The notes below the pieces were generated by a model that was not told the DNA's origin, did not search any database, and worked only from the letters and a program-made list of their open reading frames with translations. Both the position numbers and the translations under genes were made by a program. From positions 682,001 to 746,000 of the forward strand of contig NZ_CP108370.1 in NCBI RefSeq assembly GCF_035953295.1: DNA of 64,000 nt. The letters run 5' to 3'. Positions 25,252-34,751 of this stretch are shown here, piece after piece (position 1 is the first letter of the stretch; each line of letters begins with the position of its first letter). Source of the stretch: Streptomyces sp. NBC_01335 (GTDB lineage: Bacteria > Actinomycetota > Actinomycetes > Streptomycetales > Streptomycetaceae).

Positions 25252-26816
25252 GCGCCGTCACTTCCTCTTGTTTCGCCGAGATCGACGATCTCGATGGTGT
25301 GGTCCGGGCCGCTGAAGGTGCCGTCGGGTGTGCGGACCTGCGCCGTGGACCCGTCGGTCGGTGCCGTGAGCCGGATCTCCATGGAACCGTCGCCGCTGGT
25401 GGCCGCGGTGTGCGTCATGCCGGGTCGCCAGGTGGCCAGGGCGTCGCCGAGGAGCTGGAGGAAGAGCCGGAAGCTGAGGGGGTCGAGTTCGCCGAGTCCC
25501 GACAGCCTGGTGATGCCGTCGGTGACGAGCCGGGCCCTGGCGGCCGCCGTCTCGGCCGCTTGTTCGGCGGCCGTCTCGGCGAGCAGCCGGCGCGCTTCCT
25601 GCCGGTCCTCGACCTTGCGGGTTCTGCCGCGCCGTTCGTAGCTTCCCGTGCGGCGCAGCTGAGGGCTGATCCGCAGCGGTGCGGCTTCGGCCCACGCGGT
25701 TCCCGCGGGCTCGGGACGGGCGTGGCGGGCGGCCAGCGTCTCGGCGTCGACGGTGAGGTGCCGGGCCGGGTACAGCCCGAAGGCGGTGCGCCAGAGCCGG
25801 TGGCGGGCGTCGTCGTCGGGTGCTTCGGCGAACCAGCGGGCCAGGGTGCGGAAGTCCGCGGAGCGGTCCGAACGCCCGGCCCGTCGCTCGTTCAGGGACC
25901 TTACGACGGCCAGCAGTTGGGGGATCGCGCCCAGGGCGCGGCCGCGCAGCAGCCGGGCCTGCGACTCCCGGCCGTCCCGGCTGAGGAACCAGGCCGCCAG
26001 CCCTGCCCACCGGCCGGCCCACCGCTCGTACGCGGCCCGCGCCGCGTACGCCGCCTCCTGCGGGGTGGCGTCCGCCGCCTCACGAGCGGCGGCGGCCCGC
26101 AGCAGCCGCTCGATGCCTGCCCCTTCCTCCAGTTCCAGGATCAGCCGGGCGATGCGCCCGCCGAGCGTGATCAGGTCCTGGATGAACCGTTCCAGGTACT
26201 GGATGAGCTGGTCCTTGTAGGCGAGGAAGACCTCCTCCTCCACGTCGTGGAGGTCGATGGTCCGCTGGAGGGAGCCCATGAAGGCCCGCGCGTTGTCGGC
26301 GAGCGCACCGAAACGACTCGCGAGCGCGTCCAGCGCCAGATGCGTCTTGGCCGGGTCGGGCTTCTCCTCGGCAGCCAGCACGAGCAGGGCGCGCAGTTGC
26401 GTCACGATGTCGTGCAGCGCGACGGCCTGCAGCGCGCCCCGTCGCCCGAGCGCCTCGTCGTAGGCGGCCAGGGCATCCTCCGCGGCCTCGCCCTCCCGGG
26501 TGAGCTGGTAGATGAACCGCTTGCGGTAGAAGTCCTCCACGGCGGTGACCCTCCCGGTGTCCGGGTCGGCCCGCAGATTCCCCCATCCCACCAGGCTGTC
26601 CAGCGCCTTGACCACGCCGTCGATCTCCGTCGGCCGGGCCCCGGGGTCCAGCCCCGCGTACACGTCCTCGGGCCGCAGGTGCACGGCGAACCGCTCCTTG
26701 GCGACGAGGAAGGCCCTCATCACCGCCCGGTAGAGCAGCACGTTCGGAGCGGTGAGGTGTGCGAAGGGGCCGTACCCGCCGGGCGCGCCCTCCACCTGCG
26801 GAGAAGTCGTGTTCAT
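25248..26816 (-). CDS. jetA: Wadjet JetA (TIGR02677/DUF2397)
   Basis: A 522-residue protein of the DUF2397 type, the kleisin (MukF-like) subunit that bridges the two JetC heads. The family opening is clear: PFAHLTAPNVLLYRAVMRAF, a winged-helix dimer module, then long helices (QLIQYLERFIQDLITLGGRI). ATG at 26816 is chosen because the family normally starts close to this motif; ATG at 26846 with GGAGGT upstream is an alternative adding ten residues. It is the first gene of the jetABCD operon; the longer open frame upstream is out of family. Confidence 0.9.
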   Translation of the reverse strand: MNTTSPQVEGAPGGYGPFAHLTAPNVLLYRAVMRAFLVAKERFAVHLRPEDVYAGLDPGARPTEIDGVVKALDSLVGWGNLRADPDTGRVTAVEDFYRKRFIYQLTREGEAAEDALAAYDEALGRRGALQAVALHDIVTQLRALLVLAAEEKPDPAKTHLALDALASRFGALADNARAFMGSLQRTIDLHDVEEEVFLAYKDQLIQYLERFIQDLITLGGRIARLILELEEGAGIERLLRAAAAREAADATPQEAAYAARAAYERWAGRWAGLAAWFLSRDGRESQARLLRGRALGAIPQLLAVVRSLNERRAGRSDRSADFRTLARWFAEAPDDDARHRLWRTAFGLYPARHLTVDAETLAARHARPEPAGTAWAEAAPLRISPQLRRTGSYERRGRTRKVEDRQEARRLLAETAAEQAAETAAARARLVTDGITRLSGLGELDPLSFRLFLQLLGDALATWRPGMTHTAATSGDGSMEIRLTAPTDGSTAQVRTPDGTFSGPDHTIEIVDLGETRGSDGA

Positions 26817-27140
26817 CGCCCGCCATTCTCCCAAGACCTCTTCCATGAGCGGCAGGGACCTCCGTACTTGGCCGATACGTACCGTTCCTGACCGTGTGCG
26901 AACCGCGACGGCTCGTGCCGGAAGCGCGCCCGCGCCTCGGGAGATGCCCGGCATGAGCTCCCCGGGGGACTCCGGAAGTCGGGACCGGAGCAGAATCGGG
27001 GCACGGGCGGCGGAGCTTGCCGGCGGGCGGATCATGTCGGGGGGCCTCGCGGGGACCGCTGGTACGAAGTCGACCGTGCCGTGGCCACCATCCGGCTCCC
27101 CACGGCGCGATCCGCCGGACAGGACCTCAGGAGGAGAAGC

Positions 27141-28352
27141 ATGACCGAGACGAGTGACACCCGATCCACCGCAGGTGCCGATGAAGGGGAAGGGCCGCCG
27201 CGGAGCGGAGTTCAGCGCCTGATGCGCTTCGTCCCCCTGATCGCCCCGGTCCTGCTGTGGGCGGTGCCGTGCTGGGTACTTCTGTACGCGGGTCAGCACT
27301 GGCCGTTCCCCGTCACGCTGACCGGCACCGTGCTGATCGTCCTCGGCCTGATCGCCATGCCGCTCGCGATGGTGCGCGGCCACGGTCGGCGCCAGCAGGA
27401 CGGGGCGGCGATCGTCGGCGACTCGCTGCTGGGCGGCATCTGGATCCTGTTCACCTGGTCCGTCCTGCTCGGGGTCCTGCTGCGGCTCGCGCTGACCCTG
27501 GCCGGCGTCGGTGGCGGGCAGGACCGGGCGCGCATCGTCACCTGGGCCGTCCTCGGCACGACCGCCGTACTGCTGGTCTGGGGGTACGCCGAGGCCCGGC
27601 GTGTGCCGCGCGTGCGCCGGCTCGACGTACGACTTCCGCGTCTGGGGGCCGGGCTGGACGGCATACGGGTCGCCCTGATCACCGACACCCACTACGGCCC
27701 CCTCGACCGCGCCCGCTGGTCGGCACGGGTCTGCGAGACGGTGAACTCCCTGGAGGCCGACCTGGTCTGCCACACCGGCGACATCGCGGACGGCACGGCC
27801 GAACGCCGTCTCGCCCAGGCCGCCCCGCTGGGCACCGTGCGGGCGGCCCTGGGCCGCGTCTACGTCACCGGCAACCACGAGTACCACAGCGAGGCCCAGG
27901 GCTGGGTCGACCTGATGGACGAGCTGGGCTGGGAGCCGCTGCGCAACCGCCATCTACTGCTCGAACGCGGCGGCGACACCCTGGTGGTGGCCGGAGTCGA
28001 CGACGTCACCGCCGAGTCCTCCGGCCTGACGGGACACCGCGCCCATCTCGCCGGGGCCCTCGACGGCGCCGACCCCGGCCTCCCCGTCCTTCTCCTCGCC
28101 CACCAGCCCAAGTTCGTCGACCGGGCGGCGGCCCACGGCGTCGACCTCCAGCTCTCCGGCCACACCCACGGTGGCCAGATCTGGCCGTTCCACTACCTGG
28201 TCCGCCTCGACCAGCCGTCCCGCGCCGGCCTCAGCCGCCACGGCGCCCGCACCCTCCTCTACACCAGCCGCGGCACCGGCTTCTGGGGCCCGCCCTTCCG
28301 CGTCTTCGCCCCGAGCGAGATCACCCTGCTCGTGCTCCGCTCCCCGCGGTAG
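27141..28352 (+). CDS. Membrane metallophosphoesterase (YkuE-like)
   Basis: A 403-residue protein with about four N-terminal membrane helices (FVPLIAPVLLWAVPCWVLL to VTWAVLGTTAVLLVWGY) and a calcineurin-like phosphoesterase domain. All metal ligands are present: DTHYG, GDIADG, GNHEYH, LLLAHQPK and SGHTHGGQ. The catalytic domain probably faces outward. The family includes UDP-2,3-diacylglucosamine-type and cell-wall-linked phosphatases; the substrate here is unknown. AGGAGGA precedes the ATG. It is monocistronic, convergent with fur. Confidence 0.9.
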   Translation: MTETSDTRSTAGADEGEGPPRSGVQRLMRFVPLIAPVLLWAVPCWVLLYAGQHWPFPVTLTGTVLIVLGLIAMPLAMVRGHGRRQQDGAAIVGDSLLGGIWILFTWSVLLGVLLRLALTLAGVGGGQDRARIVTWAVLGTTAVLLVWGYAEARRVPRVRRLDVRLPRLGAGLDGIRVALITDTHYGPLDRARWSARVCETVNSLEADLVCHTGDIADGTAERRLAQAAPLGTVRAALGRVYVTGNHEYHSEAQGWVDLMDELGWEPLRNRHLLLERGGDTLVVAGVDDVTAESSGLTGHRAHLAGALDGADPGLPVLLLAHQPKFVDRAAAHGVDLQLSGHTHGGQIWPFHYLVRLDQPSRAGLSRHGARTLLYTSRGTGFWGPPFRVFAPSEITLLVLRSPR

Positions 28353-28353
28353 T

Positions 28354-28382
28354 CCGCCCCGTCCCGGCGGGGATCCGGACGC
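28354..28382. terminator. Weak shared terminator
   Basis: GTCC/GGAC and CCCCG/CGGGG arms form an interrupted stem between two convergent genes (stops at 28352 and 28385). It is short, but the position fits a bidirectional terminator. Confidence 0.4.
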
Positions 28383-28384
28383 GG

Positions 28385-28795
28385 TCAGGCGCAGTCCGGG
28401 CACAGGCCGCGGTAGGTGATCTCCACCGAGCCGACGGCGAACCCGAACCGCTCGGCCTCGGGCAGGTCGCCGAGGGCGTTGCCGACGGGGTGGACGTCGC
28501 GGACCGTGCCGCAGCCGGAGCACACCAGGTGCTGGTGGGGGCGGCACGCGTTCGGGTCGTAGCGCTTGGCCCTGCCCACGGTGGAGACCTCCAGCACCTC
28601 GCCGAGCGCGACGAGTTCACCCAGCGTGTTGTAGACGGTCGCGCGGGAGATCTCGGGCAGTCGCGCGGCTGCCCGAAGGTGCACCTCGTCCGCCGTCAGG
28701 TGCACGTGGTCGCCGTCGAGGACCTCCGCGACGACACGCCGCTGCGAGGTCAGCCGCCAGCCACGGTCCCGCAGCCGTTGGAGGAGGTCGCTCAT
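28385..28795 (-). CDS. Fur family peroxide/metal regulator
   Basis: A 136-residue Fur-type repressor. The winged helix spans residues 1-80 (RLTSQRRVVAEVL, then ISRATVYNTLGELVALGE). The metal sensor motif HQHLVCSGCG and the second CPDC near the end give the two CxxC pairs of the structural zinc site. Streptomyces pairs Fur-type FurA/FurS or CatR with catalase genes as redox switches; here the gene is divergent from katG. It probably represses katG and itself until peroxide inactivates it. Confidence 0.9.
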   Translation of the reverse strand: MSDLLQRLRDRGWRLTSQRRVVAEVLDGDHVHLTADEVHLRAAARLPEISRATVYNTLGELVALGEVLEVSTVGRAKRYDPNACRPHQHLVCSGCGTVRDVHPVGNALGDLPEAERFGFAVGSVEITYRGLCPDCA

Positions 28796-28888
28796 CTCGT
28801 TTCACCTGCTCCGCTTCGCGGGGGACGCGCGGGCTCCGGGAGGAGACGACGACGCCACGCCCCTGCCATTGTGGTTTTAGCGCACTTC

Positions 28889-28916
28889 TTGACTTGGACG
28901 AAGTCCATCGTAGGAT
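28889..28916 (+). promoter_or_regulatory. katG promoter with Fur-type dyad
   Basis: TTGACT at 28889-28894 and TAGGAT at 28911-28916 are spaced 16 bases and read toward katG. The spacer contains TGGAC-GAA-GTCCA, a perfect 5-base inverted repeat at 28895-28907, placed where a bound Fur protein would block polymerase. The resulting leader is about 255 bases long. Confidence 0.6.
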
Positions 28917-29063
28917 CGATCCCGGCGACATCCAAGAGACAGGAAGACTCCGGTACGGCAGCAGAGACACGTGGCTGGACACCTCCGCCGGTCGAGCGCG
29001 CAGCGCCGGCCGGGCGCCGTCCTCGTCGCACCGCCCGGGACCGCAGGCTCCGGTGGTCCGTGA

Positions 29064-31433
<2,370 letters not shown>

Positions 31434-31463
31434 CCCGGTAGCCGGCACACTCCGGCGCTGTGA

Positions 31464-31499
31464 CTGTGGGGCCGGTGCGTACGCGCACCGGCCCCACAG
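31464..31499 (+). terminator. Strong terminator after katG
   Basis: CTGTGGGGCCGGTGCG at 31464-31479 pairs perfectly with CGCACCGGCCCCACAG at 31484-31499 around a TACG loop. It lies 30 bases past the katG stop and before the convergent DUF6924 gene. Confidence 0.9.
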
Positions 31500-31557
31500 C
31501 ACGTCCCCCTCCGTGGCACGCCGGCGAGCCGCGTCCGGCTCGGACGGCTCGGACGGC

Positions 31558-32043
31558 TCAGACGGCTCGGACGGCGAACCCCCGGAAGGTGCCCTGGGGG
31601 TCCTCTTCGGCCGCCTCCTTGAAGTCACCGAAGGACAGATTGGCGATCATCAGGTTCGCGTGCACCTCATGGACGCCGGCGGGGACGGTGCGGAACTCGC
31701 CGCCGTCCGCTTCGAACTCCTCGTCGCTGTCGCATTCTTCCCTGGTCAGCACGGCCACCGCCAGCAACGTGACGGGTCGGCCCCGCATGGAGTCGCGGTC
31801 GGCGAGGAACACCACGCTCAACTCCTCGTCGGCGCACGCCGAGGGGAGAAGCCCGGCCGGGGTGCGGCCCGCCCACTCCGGATCGTCGGCGATGTGGACG
31901 TACGGCTCGAAGTCTCCATCGCCCCAGGCCGTCATCAGCTCCGCTTTCACCGCAGCCCAGGCCTGTTCGTCGCCGTAGTCGGTCCTGATGATCAGCGCCG
32001 CATCCCGATCGCGCCCCGCCGGCCACTCCCTACGGTCACTCAC
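31558..32043 (-). CDS. DUF6924 domain protein
   Basis: A 161-residue soluble protein of the DUF6924 type, common in Streptomyces and often found near immunity or toxin loci (from memory). Recognisable parts are LIIRTDYGDEQAWAAV at the start, LSVVFLADRDSMRG in the middle and VHEVHANLMIANLSFGDF near the end. The function is unknown. GTG at 32043 has GGAGGG about 11 bases upstream; the longer open frame is Arg-rich and not credible. The protein is acidic and has no signal peptide. Confidence 0.75.
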   Translation of the reverse strand: MSDRREWPAGRDRDAALIIRTDYGDEQAWAAVKAELMTAWGDGDFEPYVHIADDPEWAGRTPAGLLPSACADEELSVVFLADRDSMRGRPVTLLAVAVLTREECDSDEEFEADGGEFRTVPAGVHEVHANLMIANLSFGDFKEAAEEDPQGTFRGFAVRAV

Positions 32044-32283
32044 GCCGCCGCCCACCCCCTCCGCGCGGGTCACGGCCCGCGCCTGCGCCATGAACGCTAT
32101 GCGACGCCACTGACACGCGTGCGGGCCGCCCCGGTTGGCGAAGTCGGTCCCGCACCACCAACGACGATCCACAAAAGCGTGCCTGATCGCGGGCGTCCGG
32201 GTTCCGCGGTTCCGCCTTCGGCGGACGTGGCGTGGCCACGTACTCCCGCAGGAATCCCGCGACGGGAGCGGCACCGGACGGGC

Positions 32284-33165
32284 TCAGCCCCGCGTCGCCT
32301 CCAGCGCCGAGGCGACGAAGTCCGCGACCAGGCGCCGCCGGTCCTCCAGCCCCCAGGCGAGGACCAGCTCACTGCGCGGCGCGTCGGCGACCGGAACATG
32401 AACGAGCCCCGGATGCAGCGGCCGGGCCAGCGAACGCGGCAGCACCGCGACCGCTCGTCCCAGCAGGATCATGTGTGTCAGCTCAGCGCCGTCGGCGACC
32501 TCGGGACCGGACCCGGCGACAGGCTCGAACCCGGGTACCCCATTGCCCGGCACGCCATTGCCGCGTACGCCCTTCCAGCGCGGCAGCGTCTCGTGGGCCA
32601 GGTCTGCGAGGGTCACCTCGCCGCGGCCGGCGAGCCGGTGGTCCGGCGGCAGGACCGCCACCCTGCCTTCGACCATCAGGGTCTCGTGGTCCAGCCCAGT
32701 CAGGTCGTCGAACGGCGTGTACAGCAGCGCCACGTCCGCCCGGCCGTCGCGCACGTGATCGGCGCGGTCGGTGGACCCGCCGAAGAGGATGTCCACCTGG
32801 CGGGCGCCGGGCCGCTGGGAGTAGGCGGCCAGGATGCCGGACAGCAGGTCGGCGTCTCCGCCGGGCTTGATCACCAGGCGCAGCCGGGTCCCCCGCTCGC
32901 CCGCCCGGCGGGTCTTCTCGGCCGCCGCCCCGACGGCGAGCAACGCATGCCGGCCGTGGTACTGCAGCACCTCGCCCGCGGAGGTGAGGGCGACGTGCCG
33001 GCTGGAGCGGTCCACGAGCACCACCCCGAGCCGGTCCTCCAGCCTCCGTACCGTCTTGGACAGGGCGGGCTGCGCGATCCCCAGCCGCTGCGCCGCCCGG
33101 CCGAAATGCAGTTCCTCGGCGAGGGCGGCGAAGTACTCCAGTTCACGGGTCTCCAGCTCGGCCAT
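32284..33165 (-). CDS. LysR family regulator
   Basis: A 293-residue LysR-type regulator. The N-terminal helix-turn-helix is LEYFAALAEELHFGRAAQRL, then IAQPALSKTVRRLEDRLGV. The effector domain covers residues 90-290 and includes VDILFGGSTDRADHVRDGR and VAVLPPDHRLAG. It is divergent from a small gene at 33260, with a perfect T-N11-A-type dyad between them. It probably activates that gene in response to a small molecule. Confidence 0.92.
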   Translation of the reverse strand: MAELETRELEYFAALAEELHFGRAAQRLGIAQPALSKTVRRLEDRLGVVLVDRSSRHVALTSAGEVLQYHGRHALLAVGAAAEKTRRAGERGTRLRLVIKPGGDADLLSGILAAYSQRPGARQVDILFGGSTDRADHVRDGRADVALLYTPFDDLTGLDHETLMVEGRVAVLPPDHRLAGRGEVTLADLAHETLPRWKGVRGNGVPGNGVPGFEPVAGSGPEVADGAELTHMILLGRAVAVLPRSLARPLHPGLVHVPVADAPRSELVLAWGLEDRRRLVADFVASALEATRG

Positions 33166-33186
33166 GCCGCCACAATACCGCCCCGG

Positions 33187-33205
33187 CCATTCCTCAGAGG
33201 AATGG
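33187..33205. promoter_or_regulatory. LysR binding dyad
   Basis: CCATTCC-TCAGA-GGAATGG is a perfect 7-base inverted repeat with the T-N11-A form (ATTCC to GGAAT) of LysR sites. It lies 22 bases from the lysR start and 55 from the divergent gene. Confidence 0.65.
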
Positions 33206-33259
33206 ATTCATACCCCGTCGGCCTTGGACTTCACGGAGAACCACCAGTTCAATCGGGAC

Positions 33260-33589
33260 ATGATTCACCACACGATGATCGTTGCCTTCGACGAACCGAT
33301 TCCCTCCGACGAGCTCGACGCATACCTGCAAGGGCTTGAGAAGCTGACCGCGAGCACCGGCACCTTCCACTCCTTCGCCGCCCGAACCCACCTGCGCGCA
33401 CCCAGCGACGACCACGCCCCGGTGGCCGTCGCTTCCGCCGTCGTCCAGTTCGCCCTGGCCGACCTCGACGCACTCGACGCGGCTTTCGCCCTCCCGGGCA
33501 TCGGCGAGTTCATCGCCGGCTGGCAGGCCCGCCGCCCGTACAAGGCGATCTGGGTCAACCACGAGCCGCTCGCCCAGGCCGAGTCGTGA
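33260..33589 (+). CDS. Small protein under LysR control
   Basis: A 109-residue protein, possibly a dimeric alpha-beta barrel or a YCII-like fold (HHTMIVAFDEPIPSDELDAY, then FALADLDALDAAFALPGIGE). I assign no enzyme activity. ATG at 33260 with CGGGA upstream is preferred; the frame extends further up but into the lysR leader. It is divergent from the LysR gene and overlaps the left end of repeat copy C at its stop codon. Small barrel proteins of this sort often act in aromatic or polyketide metabolism. Confidence 0.6.
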   Translation: MIHHTMIVAFDEPIPSDELDAYLQGLEKLTASTGTFHSFAARTHLRAPSDDHAPVAVASAVVQFALADLDALDAAFALPGIGEFIAGWQARRPYKAIWVNHEPLAQAES

Positions 33590-33740
33590 AAGTGGCGCCG
33601 TCCGCCCGGAGGACGGGTCGGGCGGCGTCCGGTGCGTGCGATCGCACGGCGGAGGGTCACCCCGATACTGGCTGTATCGGGGTGGTCCCCACTACGCGGC
33701 GAGCGAGCGTGCCAGGCGTAGCCGGACACGCGGGGCTTTC
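33588..33740 (+). repeat. Dispersed palindromic repeat, copy C
   Basis: A near-complete copy. It starts GAAAGTGGCGCCGTCC, overlapping the last two bases of the preceding gene's TGA, and has the hairpin CCCCGATAC-TGGCT-GTATCGGGG near 33661-33683. The right end, CGGGGCTTTC, is somewhat diverged. Placed here, it could act as the terminator of the small gene. Confidence 0.78.
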
Positions 33741-33926
33741 CCGCACGGCCCAGCCGGCACCCCCGCGATGCCCCTTTACCGGCGGCCCCTCACGCGTGCG
33801 GTCAGCAGGTTGGGGGCAGCGTCCGTGGTGTAGGCGGCGCTGAGCACGTACACCTGGCCGTCGCGCGGCGCAGGACCGCCGGGACCCTGGTACGCGGGGT
33901 GGCGGCAGGCAGGCTAGTTTGCTCGG

Positions 33927-34367
33927 ATGAGTCTTCTTGATGATGTGGCCGAGCGCGACGGCTGGCGCTGCTGGGTGTGTGACGAAGCGGTCGACCCGGA
34001 CGAGTCGGTGAACGACCCGCGGGGGCCCAGCGTCGACAGCCGGACCGCCGACCGTAAGGCCAAGGTCGCCGAGCGGCTCGCGCACCGCGGGTGCAACACC
34101 CGCAAGGGTGCGGTGAAGGTGGTCATCGCCTGGCCGGAGCGCCTGTACGTGGTCGAACCCGCGCCACTGATCACCGTCGCCGCGAGGCTGGAGCGCAAGG
34201 GGGGCCGCGAGATGGTGGGCCGCTGTCCGACCAGGAAGGACGCCCAGGAGGCGGCGGACTGGCTGGTGGACCGGTTCTCCCGGCTGGTACCGGGGCTGCC
34301 GGTGACCGCCGGCATCGAGCCGGGCGGCGGCCAGTTCCTCGTCACCCTGTCCACCGGCCGCCGCTGA
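33927..34367 (+). CDS. HNH-like zinc-motif protein
   Basis: A 146-residue protein. The first 60 residues carry WRCWVCDEAVD and RLAHRGCNTRKGA, the paired Cys and H-x2-C-N arrangement of HNH endonucleases. The rest is an alpha/beta domain (PERLYVVEPAPLITVAARLE, then TAGIEPGGGQFLVTLS). It could be a nuclease or only retain the zinc fold; the catalytic His is not certain. It lies upstream of the helicase-PLD gene, separated by a tandem-repeat spacer, and may or may not be functionally linked. Confidence 0.6.
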   Translation: MSLLDDVAERDGWRCWVCDEAVDPDESVNDPRGPSVDSRTADRKAKVAERLAHRGCNTRKGAVKVVIAWPERLYVVEPAPLITVAARLERKGGREMVGRCPTRKDAQEAADWLVDRFSRLVPGLPVTAGIEPGGGQFLVTLSTGRR

Positions 34368-34450
34368 CCGGCGATCACCGGCGCACCCGCGCATCGAGCC
34401 GCACCGCCGGTCCGCACCGACCTGGCACGAGCCGCCCCTCGTCACCCGCC

Positions 34451-34575
34451 GGCACCGAAGGACCCCCGCCCGCGCCGAAGTACCGCCCGCCGGCACCGAA
34501 GTACCGCCCGCCCGCGCCGAGGTACCGCCTGCCCGTGCCGAAGTACCGCCCGCCCGTGCCGAAGGGTCGCCCGGT
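34451..34575 (+). repeat. 21-base tandem repeat
   Basis: About six units of a 21-base sequence built on CCGAAGTACCGCCCGCC, with the third and fourth showing single-base changes. In one plus-strand frame it would encode a PKYRPPA heptad. No start codon or ribosome binding site serves that frame. The 380-base gap between the HNH-like and helicase genes otherwise holds only the helicase promoter region. Confidence 0.7.
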
Positions 34576-34751
34576 GCGCCACCGGGGTCAGGACTGGAGC
34601 ATGTGGCCGGATCTCACCGGCGGATCGGCTTCCGACCGCGTTGAGTCGGTCCGCCGTCGGGCGTTCACTGTAGGTGACGACCACAGGTGGGTGTGGTGCG
34701 GTGCAGGGGTGGGCCGGCGACCGGACCGGCGGCGGATCGAGGGGACGACAG

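Noticed and set aside
33776..33907. Minus-strand stretch reading GQVYVLSAAYTTDAAPNLLT near a stop
   Set aside because: Protein-like for about 40 residues but bounded by an in-frame stop upstream and without a start; too short to assign as more than a possible gene remnant.
34451..34575. Tandem 21-base repeats considered as a CRISPR array
   Set aside because: Units are directly adjacent with no unique spacers, and there are no cas genes.
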